From NCBI GenBank assembly GCA_944372745.1, contig CALWAB010000102.1, positions 1-9,162 of the forward strand: 9,162 nucleotides of DNA, given 5' to 3'. Under the pieces are notes generated by a model that was not told the DNA's origin, did no database searches, and saw only the letters and a program-made list of their open reading frames with translations. The stretch is from an uncultured Clostridia bacterium (lineage in GTDB: Bacteria > Bacillota > Clostridia > Christensenellales > UBA1242). Positions 1 to 6,759 of the stretch are shown here, in pieces. The position numbers were made by a program, and so were the translations under genes. How positions within the stretch are numbered: position 1 is the stretch's first letter; each line of letters begins with the position of its first letter.

Positions 1-1155
1 ATTTACCTTAAGATTATTTCCATCATAGTCGACAAATTCTCCATTTTGTACTTCGTTGACTTTGCCGTCAATTACTTCAAAGCGTGCTATTAGGGTATTT
101 TGATTAAACACATTTAAAGCATAATCAGTACAACCATTTTGTTGAACATAAGTAGGTACAAAATTTTCTATATTTTGATTTTGTGCATAATTATAATCTA
201 TATCATTGTGTTTAAAATTTTCTGGAACATCTATCATAAGCGGTACCATATTGACTATAACATTGATTGTAGCACTTTTATCTAAATATGTGGCTGTAAT
301 TTGCGTTTCTCCACTAGCAATTGGCGTTATACTAAGATTATCTGCATTATAACGAAGTATGTCTTCATTTTCAACAGAATACTCAATATCTCTATGTGCC
401 ACTTTAGCAATTCTTCCATTTGCCCCCAAGACATAAAGTTGAGCAAGGAATGTTATTTCCCCTTGTTGAACAGTGGTGTCTACAACATAATTATTATCAA
501 TAATGTGGTTGTCGGCAAATTGCAAACCTACAACCGCACTTGAATCAAAATCACTGACATTAAATGCCAAAATATTTGACTGTGTTTCCCCCATCTTTGC
601 CTGCACTTGCACTGTATCCCCATTTTTTGCATTAGTATCAATAACAAGCATATTATTAACAACAGTAGCATTATTGGTTAGTACTTGGTATTCAATATTG
701 CGAGTAGCATTAGATGGAGCGTAATTTGCACTTAAAGGCACCATTTCGCCAGTCATTACATCTAATGATTCACTGCTTATTTCTAAACTAGTCGCTTCAA
801 TATGAGTGATTGTGAGATTTAACACATTTGACCTAATTGAATTGTATAAAGCAATAATGCTAATTTGCGTATCTGGTATTGCTGATGAGAGTATGGTGAG
901 GGTATTACCTTCTATACTAGCATATTCACTGCCTTCACGCACTTCATAATTAACTTCTTCATTAAATTGCCCCAAATTAGATTCAAGCACTAAATTATAT
1001 GTACTATTTGGCGATACATTTGTTACATTATTTTCAAGACTCAAAGTTAGCCTTTCTACATTTCTACCGCATCCACTAAATACGAACGGAACGGCTATGG
1101 CTATAACTAACATAAAAATTATGTACACATTGCTTTTACTTAAAATCTTCCCCAT
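1..1155 (-). CDS. Ig-like domain lipoprotein, 3' end outside window (partial)
   Basis: This reading frame is open for 385 codons from an ATG at 1155 to the left edge, so the C-terminus is missing. It begins with a basic segment (MGKILSKSN), a hydrophobic stretch at about residues 10-27, and a lipobox F-S-G-C with Cys29 as the lipidation site. The product is therefore probably an exported, lipid-anchored protein on the outer face of the membrane. The rest is rich in Asn, Thr, Val and Ile, with alternating beta-strand patterns. It reads as about three consecutive Ig-like (Big-type) modules of 80-110 residues followed by a further region containing one Cys. Two adjacent ATGs exist (1158 and 1155). 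AGGAG at 1165..1161 is only 2 nt from the first but 5 nt from the second, so I chose the second. It is the last visible gene of the ABC exporter operon and may bind or present its substrate. That role is inference; the lipoprotein call is strong and the exact domain family is uncertain. Confidence 0.85.
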   Translation of the reverse strand, partial: MGKILSKSNVYIIFMLVIAIAVPFVFSGCGRNVERLTLSLENNVTNVSPNSTYNLVLESNLGQFNEEVNYEVREGSEYASIEGNTLTILSSAIPDTQISIIALYNSIRSNVLNLTITHIEATSLEISSESLDVMTGEMVPLSANYAPSNATRNIEYQVLTNNATVVNNMLVIDTNAKNGDTVQVQAKMGETQSNILAFNVSDFDSSAVVGLQFADNHIIDNNYVVDTTVQQGEITFLAQLYVLGANGRIAKVAHRDIEYSVENEDILRYNADNLSITPIASGETQITATYLDKSATINVIVNMVPLMIDVPENFKHNDIDYNYAQNQNIENFVPTYVQQNGCTDYALNVFNQNTLIARFEVIDGKVNEVQNGEFVDYDGNNLKVN

Positions 1156-1160
1156 CATCT

Positions 1161-1165
1161 CTCCT
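1161..1165 (-). promoter_or_regulatory. Ribosome binding site of the lipoprotein gene
   Basis: AGGAG lies across the end of the upstream gene, partly overlapping its TAG stop. It is 5 nt from the ATG at 1155 and 2 nt from the ATG at 1158. The spacing favours the downstream ATG and suggests translational coupling with the gene before it. Confidence 0.6.
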
Positions 1166-2048
1166 ATAATTCATTGTATATCAATTCTATTATTGAATAA
1201 TTTTCGTCAGGATTATTGCCCACATAGAATTTGACGCGTGCGACAGTGATTGCATTAAATGTTATTGTAGTACCATTTAATACACAATCTCCTGCAAGCA
1301 ATACAAAGTGAGCATCCACTCCGTCAATAGATGCAGTGAGATAATTTATTAAATCAACACTGTTCTGTTCGACTATTGCCTGTGATACACTAAATGATAT
1401 ACCACCCTCTCTCAAAACTGTTATGTGACAAATATCAGTATGTCCGCCGTCAATAGTTCTAATAGTGATATACGCTTCTCCTTCACTAACAAAATTGACT
1501 ACGCCATCGTTTTGAACTGTACAAACGCTTTCGTCACTTGAGATAAATTGTACATTTTTATTGACTGCAGTAGATGGAACTATTGTATAAGAAAGTTGTG
1601 CATTATTGCCCGCATATCCAATGATTGATTCTTTATCTAATTCTACTTCCCTAACTCTGCTGTCAGTCACATACACAACAATCTCGCTATATATATTGTT
1701 ATATGCTGTGACTCTTACACGCGTGGTGCGGTCAGCAATTAGACCCACAATGTATCCGTCATCACTCACCGAACACACATCACTATCTACTACACTAAAA
1801 GTAACATTTTTGTTGGACGCTTTCGCTGGAACTATCACATAGTCAAGGGCTACACGCTCATTTATATTAATGTATAGCACATAATCAGGATTATCATTTG
1901 TCATACTTCCGTCTTCTGCCACAAAAGATATATTTTCTACATCTACATATCTATAATCGCCATAAATTCTTCCAGCAAGGGATATGACTACTATCAAAAG
2001 GAAAGGAAGTATTATGAGTATTGATATAATCGTTTTTTTCATTAACAT
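1164..2048 (-). CDS. Membrane-anchored protein with tandem bacterial Ig-like (Big_2-type) domains
   Basis: This 294-residue protein has an N-terminal Lys-Lys followed by a hydrophobic helix at about residues 6-25. There is no lipobox Cys, so it is probably held by a signal anchor (or is secreted) with the bulk outside the cell. Two Ig-like modules follow at about 37-127 and 133-212. Each has the Big_2 hallmarks: a 'VP(A/S)xAxNKNVxF' strand, then a Cys-Val/Thr strand, then 'DG.(I/V)', a Gly-containing turn and an alternating beta strand. A third, more divergent beta-rich region fills 213-294. The first ATG overlaps the permease gene by 7 nt. An alternative start at residue 3 (2042) forms a TAATG overlap with the permease stop, and I cannot decide between them. 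Tight coupling to the exporter suggests an accessory or substrate-binding role outside the membrane, which is inference. Big_2 domains are otherwise common in adhesins and cell-wall proteins. Confidence 0.85.
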   Translation of the reverse strand: MLMKKTIISILIILPFLLIVVISLAGRIYGDYRYVDVENISFVAEDGSMTNDNPDYVLYININERVALDYVIVPAKASNKNVTFSVVDSDVCSVSDDGYIVGLIADRTTRVRVTAYNNIYSEIVVYVTDSRVREVELDKESIIGYAGNNAQLSYTIVPSTAVNKNVQFISSDESVCTVQNDGVVNFVSEGEAYITIRTIDGGHTDICHITVLREGGISFSVSQAIVEQNSVDLINYLTASIDGVDAHFVLLAGDCVLNGTTITFNAITVARVKFYVGNNPDENYSIIELIYNEL

Positions 2049-3652
2049 TCCATCCTTTCGTATATTTTATTGACTTTTAATTCAAAGTATAGGACTATAA
2101 CCGCTGTAAATATACTGACGGCGGATAATGATATTGACCACGGCCATATTGTATGTTCTGTTGGAGCAAAACTAAATACCACTATAAATAGTAGCACTGC
2201 CATTATTAGTCCTATAAGCATTGCGACTTTTGTATTTTTTGATATTTTTTCTATTTCATTCTCGTCATACCAATCTAGAGCGGGTTTTCTTAAGTCTAAC
2301 ATTATGCTTATAATTATATGCCCAAGTGCCAGAATCATTGCAGCAATTGTACATAGAATATTATGAACTACGCTTATCTCAGTGCATAGCCCCGTGACTA
2401 CTGCCGTAACTATAAGTGCTAAATAAGTAAGTATAACATTGAAGACTATTTTTGCCCTTAATTGCGTCTTTATAGACACTGGGCTCATCTTCATAATGTA
2501 GAAATTTCCACCTTCTCGTGATATGGCACTAGCACTTACTATATTAGATAAGACTGCAAGCACCGCAACAACGAGCAAATGCGAAGCAATTATCATACTT
2601 TCGCCCGTTTGATTGACTGTGATACTCAATAATAATCTATCATAAGTATACACAATGAAAGGCATTAAGAGTGTAAATAGAAAATATTGAAAGACATTTG
2701 ATGAACTTCTAAAAGTTGTGTAATATTCTTTTTGTAGTATTGAAAAAAATGGTTTTAATTTGTGGTAGCCTTTTGTGCCTTCTTTTGACTTCGCAGTAGT
2801 TTCTCTGCCCCCAGCAGACAACCCAAAATACACTTTACGCATACATAAGTCTGCAAGTACAAATAATACAGCTGTTACGCCAAACATAAATAGAAGTTTC
2901 CACCAGAAGTCATCCAAAAACAACATTCCGTCCGCCATCACTTTAAATATCCAAGTAGCGTTACTAATATTGGCTATGAGGTCATTTACCTTAATTAATA
3001 TTGTACCCTGTTGACCATTGAAGTCTATATTCATAGCAATTGATGTGACAAACCACATATAAAGTGCTAAAAAAACTGCTACTAACAAAAGTATTGAAAT
3101 AATACTCGCTATATTACTCTTTTTTATCAACCTAACTAAAAACATTATAGGCAACGATACTAAGGCGGCGGTCACCAATGCAAGCAATGGCAATAGCAAT
3201 AAAAATATTGGCATACATATATAAAACGCTATACTTACATCAGTCAAAATTGCATACATTATAAATATTGGCAATGTGTATAAAGTGTTCGCTATCACTT
3301 CAAAAGCATATAACACCATAAGTTTGGACACAAATAATTGATTAGGTGAACAAGGCATACTCATCAATAAGTCGTTATCTTTTGCTGAGTACATTGTCTT
3401 AAAAATAGACAACAGTGCTATTGCAAACGACAATATTTGTGTAATACCTAAAAGCACGGCAAACAAATTACTATCCACATATAGCCCTATTGTGACAAAA
3501 CGCATAAAAATTAATGTCAATACAGCAGTAGCAACCGCTATTATGGCTATATACATTAGTATAGATAAAATAACTTTCTTAGGATTGGCTTTTTTAAATA
3601 AGTCTACCCTTTCGTCCATTTGCAATCTAAATAATTCCCAAGTAGTTGACAT
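2042..3652 (-). CDS. ABC-2 type transporter permease
   Basis: This 536-residue, very hydrophobic protein has about 12 predicted membrane helices, at roughly 27-50, 62-85, 112-135, 142-173, 181-205, 252-270, 322-342, 354-376, 402-423, 430-452, 475-496 and 505-524. It has two similar halves. Each carries a polar cytoplasmic-type motif after the second or so helix of its half: 'AKDNDLLMSMPCSP' at 90-103 and 'SREGGNFYIMKMSP' at 378-391, each followed by a short polar stretch and a Lys at 110 and 401. This architecture is typical of Firmicutes ABC-2-like exporter permeases in which both halves are fused. A basic linker (about 281-300) separates the halves. The start ATG sits 9 nt after AGGAG (3666..3662), within the end of the ATPase gene and 3 nt past its stop. 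It would form the channel for the adjacent ATPase. The substrate is unknown; a lipid, peptide or cell-envelope precursor is possible. Confidence 0.88.
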   Translation of the reverse strand: MSTTWELFRLQMDERVDLFKKANPKKVILSILMYIAIIAVATAVLTLIFMRFVTIGLYVDSNLFAVLLGITQILSFAIALLSIFKTMYSAKDNDLLMSMPCSPNQLFVSKLMVLYAFEVIANTLYTLPIFIMYAILTDVSIAFYICMPIFLLLLPLLALVTAALVSLPIMFLVRLIKKSNIASIISILLLVAVFLALYMWFVTSIAMNIDFNGQQGTILIKVNDLIANISNATWIFKVMADGMLFLDDFWWKLLFMFGVTAVLFVLADLCMRKVYFGLSAGGRETTAKSKEGTKGYHKLKPFFSILQKEYYTTFRSSSNVFQYFLFTLLMPFIVYTYDRLLLSITVNQTGESMIIASHLLVVAVLAVLSNIVSASAISREGGNFYIMKMSPVSIKTQLRAKIVFNVILTYLALIVTAVVTGLCTEISVVHNILCTIAAMILALGHIIISIMLDLRKPALDWYDENEIEKISKNTKVAMLIGLIMAVLLFIVVFSFAPTEHTIWPWSISLSAVSIFTAVIVLYFELKVNKIYERMEC

Positions 3653-3655
3653 CTT

Positions 3656-4507
3656 TTATTTCTCCTTAGGTTCTTTTTTAGATTTTATTTTTTTTCTTTG
3701 GGACATAGTCATTTTGTCGTGTTTATGTTTTCGTTTATGTTTAATTTCCGTACTATTTTCAGGTATATTGAGTGCTTCATTTAATGTTTGTTCGCCTTGA
3801 ACATACTTTACATATATTTCCTCTAATGTTCTACCACTTTCTTTTATTTGTTTTACATCAAAAATGTGTTCTATTATCCCATTTTTAATTATACCTATTC
3901 TATCACAAAGCGTTTCTACTACCTCTAGTATATGAGAACTAAAAAATACTGTATTACCCTTTTCTGCGTGCTCTTTCATTGTCTTTTTTAGTACATACGC
4001 ACTTTGTGGGTCAAGTCCCAAAAGCGGTTCATCTAAAACCCATAATTTAGGCTCGTGAATGAGAGCGGCAACAACTGTTATTTTCTGTTTCATTCCGTGG
4101 CTATAAGACTTGATAGGTCTATCATAAGCGTACTCTAAGTTAAATGCCTTCAAATACTTACTCGCCCTTGCCTCTCTATCTTCGAGCGTTATATTATATA
4201 AGTTAGCCACATGGTTTACATACTCGCGTCCCGTTAAACGCTCAAATACCGCGTGATTATCGGGAATATATGCTAAATCCATTTTGGCTTCCTTAGGTTG
4301 CGTCTTTATGTCTTTGCCATTTATTAATATTTGTCCACTATCAAATGGCAATATACCACAAATACACTTGATTGTTGTAGTCTTACCTGCCCCATTTGAC
4401 CCTAGAAACCCAAAAATTTCTCCATCCTTAAGTTCTAAATTTAGCCCATTCAAAGTACTTTTCTTTGAATTGCCATAGGTCTTATGCAAATCCTTAATTT
4501 TCAACAT
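3656..4507 (-). CDS. ABC transporter ATP-binding protein with basic C-terminal tail
   Basis: This 283-residue nucleotide-binding subunit powers the permease encoded immediately downstream. Visible motifs in order are Walker A GSNGAGKTT (36-44), the post-Walker segment 'YIPDNHAVFERLTGREY' (80-96), the signature YSHGMKQ (135-141), Walker B LWVLDEP with Asp159 and Glu160, the D-loop region 'GLDP' (164-167), and the H-loop His192 in 'SSHIL'. The Q-loop glutamine is replaced by an acidic/Pro context, as is common in the EcsA/YtrB-like group of ABC-2 ATPases. The canonical domain ends near residue 230. An unusual tail at 256-283 contains 14 Lys/Arg and 3 His in 28 residues and could contact membrane phospholipid, RNA or another protein (inference). 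A weak AGGA lies 10 nt before the ATG. It is the first gene of the operon, about 24 nt after the predicted transcription start. Confidence 0.95.
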   Translation of the reverse strand: MLKIKDLHKTYGNSKKSTLNGLNLELKDGEIFGFLGSNGAGKTTTIKCICGILPFDSGQILINGKDIKTQPKEAKMDLAYIPDNHAVFERLTGREYVNHVANLYNITLEDREARASKYLKAFNLEYAYDRPIKSYSHGMKQKITVVAALIHEPKLWVLDEPLLGLDPQSAYVLKKTMKEHAEKGNTVFFSSHILEVVETLCDRIGIIKNGIIEHIFDVKQIKESGRTLEEIYVKYVQGEQTLNEALNIPENSTEIKHKRKHKHDKMTMSQRKKIKSKKEPKEK

Positions 4508-4537
4508 ATTTTCTTCTTCCTAAAAGTGTGTTAGATA

Positions 4538-4566
4538 ATTATATGAAAGTTTGTATTTTTTGTCAA
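4538..4566 (-). promoter_or_regulatory. Consensus sigma-A promoter of the ABC/Ig-like operon
   Basis: On the minus strand, TTGACA (4566..4561) is followed after exactly 17 nt by TATAAT (4543..4538), a perfect match to the housekeeping sigma-A consensus. The predicted transcription start is near 4531, giving a leader of about 24 nt before the ATPase ATG. There is no room for a riboswitch or attenuator. Such a promoter implies strong or repressor-controlled expression. Confidence 0.85.
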
Positions 4567-4768
4567 GTATAATGTCTTAAACCACGCTTTTATCAGCACA
4601 ACTATACAAATTATTATATTTTTCCACATTTTTTACAATTTATGCTTTATTATATGATAGAGCATTACACGCTGTGAGTTATACATAAATTATTTACTAT
4701 TCTTAGCAAATTGACGAATGATAATTGTTTTTAAATAATATTTTATATAAATTTTGATTTCTTTCTTA

Positions 4769-4797
4769 TAGACAACTACATTTAATTATGTTATAAT
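4769..4797 (+). promoter_or_regulatory. Sigma-A promoter of the acyltransferase gene
   Basis: TAGACA (4769-4774), one mismatch from the -35 consensus, is followed after 17 nt by TATAAT (4792-4797). Transcription would start near 4804, leaving only about 15 nt before the ATG at 4819. The purine-rich AAGAGA at 4804-4809 would then lie at the very 5' end of the transcript. Confidence 0.75.
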
Positions 4798-4818
4798 ACG
4801 CATAAGAGAAAAATTTTT

Positions 4819-5808
4819 ATGAGTGGAAATTATAAAATAAGGTATGCTTACTTTGATTACATTAAATTCATATTAATATTTTTGGTCGTATTTGGCCATT
4901 TAATGGAAAACTATACAAATAATACATTAATCAAAACTATTTATCTATTCATTTATTCATTCCATATGCCGTTATTTGTGCTGATAAGTGGTATATTTGC
5001 TAAATACAATAAAGAGCGTATTTTGCAATTATTACTTATTTATCTACTTTTTAACTACTCCATTCAATTAGTTAATTGCCTAACAAATCTTCCACAAAAT
5101 TTATCTTTTAGCCAAATACTTACAGAATTGCTTACACCACAATGGGCTATGTGGTTTGTACTGGCTTTACCTATCTGGCTATATACAACAAAATTTATCA
5201 AAGTTGTCAAACCAATCCATATATTCTATGCCACAATACTAGCACTTCTTGTCGGGTTTCTGCCATTTATTGATAGAGTACTATCATTGAGTCGAATATT
5301 TTATTTTTACCCATTCTTTCTACTAGGTAAAATGATTGGACAAAATAAAGAAAAATTTGTGAATAAAATTAAATCAATACAAAACATAAAAACTACCACA
5401 TTTACAATATTTGTCCTTATAGCAATATTTACCACATTAGCGTGTTGCCAAACTCACTTACCCATAGAGTTTTTCTATGGTTCTACACATTATACACAAA
5501 TAATTGACATTTTATTTAGAAGCGTTGCTTTATTTTTAGGATTTGTAGGAAGTTTTGCAATTATACTAATAGTTCCTGCAAAATCTAAGGGCGGAAAACA
5601 TATGTATTCAATTTCAAGCATTGGTCAAAGAACATTTAGCATATATCTTATTCATGTAGCATTAATAAATGCTATTTACGCACTGCTAGCACTTTTAGAT
5701 ACATATTTTTATACCACAATTTTATTTGGACTAATTGTGACGATAATCACAATTGTATTGACTTCTATGCCTTTTTTAAATAAATTTATTAATAGTATAA
5801 AAGTATAA
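4819..5808 (+). CDS. Acyltransferase-3 family membrane protein (NolL/OatA-like O-acetyltransferase)
   Basis: This 329-residue integral membrane protein has about ten hydrophobic helices. The N-terminus carries the family pattern: 'FDYIKFILIFLVVFGH' with Asp13, Lys16 and His27, then 'SFHMPLFVLISG' (47-58) with His49, and later 'QWAMWFVLAL'. In the acyltransferase-3 superfamily the early Asp and His are the proposed catalytic or acyl-donor-contacting residues. Members move acetyl or other acyl groups onto sugars of peptidoglycan, O-antigen, exopolysaccharide or Nod factor. The short 'HMPLF' form and overall length fit the fucose-4-O-acetylase-like group (COG3594). The actual acceptor, probably a surface or secreted glycan, is not evident because no glycosyltransferase lies nearby. 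There is no extracellular SGNH domain, unlike full-length OatA. The gene is monocistronic, with its own promoter and a terminator right after the stop. Its ribosome binding site (AAGAGA) is weak. Confidence 0.88.
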   Translation: MSGNYKIRYAYFDYIKFILIFLVVFGHLMENYTNNTLIKTIYLFIYSFHMPLFVLISGIFAKYNKERILQLLLIYLLFNYSIQLVNCLTNLPQNLSFSQILTELLTPQWAMWFVLALPIWLYTTKFIKVVKPIHIFYATILALLVGFLPFIDRVLSLSRIFYFYPFFLLGKMIGQNKEKFVNKIKSIQNIKTTTFTIFVLIAIFTTLACCQTHLPIEFFYGSTHYTQIIDILFRSVALFLGFVGSFAIILIVPAKSKGGKHMYSISSIGQRTFSIYLIHVALINAIYALLALLDTYFYTTILFGLIVTIITIVLTSMPFLNKFINSIKV

Positions 5809-5811
5809 GTA

Positions 5812-5839
5812 AAAAAGAACATAAAACTATGTTCTTTTT
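5812..5839. terminator. Bidirectional terminator hairpin between convergent genes
   Basis: A perfect 12-bp stem (5812-5823 pairing with 5828-5839) encloses the 4-nt loop AAAC. The arms are AAAAAGAACATA and TATGTTCTTTTT, so the A-rich and T-rich ends give a U-tract in either direction. It begins 3 nt after the acyltransferase stop and lies 7 nt from the stop of the convergent minus-strand gene, so it should serve both. Confidence 0.88.
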
Positions 5840-5846
5840 CACAAAT

Positions 5847-6596
5847 TCAACTAATATAGTTAGTAAAATCATTTCTTCCTTGTATTTTTTTTAAATCAGT
5901 CAAAACATCTACTGCATTTTTCCCTATTTTTGTACTATACACATCAAAAATGCCTTTTTCTACTTTATCAAAACCCAAAGGCGAAATATTTTCTTCCCTT
6001 AGTGTCCATATTTGTATTAATTTATTATTAATATATTCAAAATTAATGCGTTTAGAAAATTTACATAAATTATCCAATTCCATCTTTTCTGATTTGTAAT
6101 TTTTGTTTTTGTCATAATTTTGTAATACTATTAAAATATTTTCAAAAAATTTATTTTGGCGATTTTCAAATTCCTCTTTCTTATCAAGGTCGTTCATCCC
6201 AATAGCACTTAAGCTTATTGTATGTCGGTATAAGTCATCTGCTACATATCTATTTATACTTATTTTAATACTGTCAGTATTTAATAATTCACTTTCCACC
6301 AAATAATTGATTAAATTTGAATCATTTTCATCTATAGTTATACTTAAATAAGAAATCCCATTTTTTTTGAATGGATATTTATTTTTAATTTGTTCCATAG
6401 TCATCTTTAACTCATTATTTAATCTATTTTGCATATCATCATAAGTTTCATAATAATGCCCAGCACAACATGCCACTGTATAAATTTTTTTATCCATACA
6501 ATAAACTAATAAATCATACAATTTTTTATTACCTTCACTATAAATCTTAGCCTCATCTATAGTATAAGTAAATTTGTATTCATTATATTTAATCAT
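5847..6596 (-). CDS. Hypothetical protein with CC-x-GH motif
   Basis: I do not recognise this 249-residue cytoplasmic protein with certainty. It lacks a signal peptide and membrane helices and is rich in Lys, Asn, Ile, Glu and Asp. Near the N-terminus a helix-like segment leads into 'YTVACCAGHYYET', with Cys43, Cys44 and His47 (a further Cys33 lies just before), which could bind a metal. A '(T/S)xxCxGH' motif after a short 'KKxI' strand recalls uncharacterised Firmicutes and phage proteins, but I cannot assign a family. The pattern 'ISYLSITID' at about 84-92 suggests an alpha/beta fold. The C-terminal half (about 130-249) is predominantly charged and helical. I moved the start from a TTG at 6602 to the ATG at 6596 because AAGGAG lies exactly 6 nt before that ATG and abuts the TTG. 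It has its own promoter and terminator and is not part of a neighbouring operon. Confidence 0.75.
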   Translation of the reverse strand: MIKYNEYKFTYTIDEAKIYSEGNKKLYDLLVYCMDKKIYTVACCAGHYYETYDDMQNRLNNELKMTMEQIKNKYPFKKNGISYLSITIDENDSNLINYLVESELLNTDSIKISINRYVADDLYRHTISLSAIGMNDLDKKEEFENRQNKFFENILIVLQNYDKNKNYKSEKMELDNLCKFSKRINFEYINNKLIQIWTLREENISPLGFDKVEKGIFDVYSTKIGKNAVDVLTDLKKIQGRNDFTNYIS

Positions 6597-6602
6597 ACTC
6601 AA

Positions 6603-6608
6603 CTCCTT
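6603..6608 (-). promoter_or_regulatory. Ribosome binding site that fixes the start at 6596
   Basis: AAGGAG (6608..6603) is followed directly by TTG (6602..6600), then AGT, then ATG (6596..6594). A spacing of 6 nt to the ATG is ideal and zero spacing to the TTG is not workable, so translation should begin at the ATG. Confidence 0.85.
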
Positions 6609-6618
6609 ATTATTCCCT

Positions 6619-6648
6619 AATATAACATTTTAAATTTTACTTTGTCAA
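6619..6648 (-). promoter_or_regulatory. Sigma-A promoter with extended -10 for the CC-x-GH gene
   Basis: On the minus strand a perfect TTGACA (6648..6643) is followed after 18 nt by TATATT (6624..6619), which is preceded by TGT, an extended -10 element (TGn). Transcription would start near 6612, leaving a leader of about 16 nt that is just long enough for the AAGGAG site. Confidence 0.7.
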
Positions 6649-6731
6649 TTGCTTTATTGAAAATAGAGTTGTGGTAATTTATTTAAATATAATTATAATT
6701 ACTTTTTCACATAACTATGTTACTTAAATTT

Positions 6732-6759
6732 AAAAAGAACATATGTCTATGTTCTTTCT
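6732..6759 (-). terminator. Terminator hairpin of the collagen-like gene
   Basis: A 10-bp perfect stem (6734-6743 with 6748-6757) encloses the loop TGTC. Counting one A-C mismatch it extends to 12 positions. On the minus strand it lies immediately after the TAA stop of the collagen-like gene (6762..6760) and ends in a run of five Ts. Its left arm is identical over 12 nt to that of the hairpin at 5812-5839. Confidence 0.82.

Larger units (their letters stand above)
4508..4818. other. Divergent intergenic region (311 bp)
   Basis: This gap separates the minus-strand exporter operon from the plus-strand acyltransferase gene. It holds one sigma-A promoter near each end, firing outward. The middle (about 4570-4765) is very AT-rich and I see no ORF, tRNA, clear operator palindrome or structured RNA in it. 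A TTGACG at 4711-4716 is followed by AT-rich sequence, but nothing there can be called a second promoter with confidence. Confidence 0.7.

Noticed and set aside
301..724. Two plus-strand ORFs of 80 and 73 codons at the left end
   Set aside because: They lie opposite the uninterrupted 385-codon lipoprotein frame, show no ribosome binding site and have no recognisable protein features.
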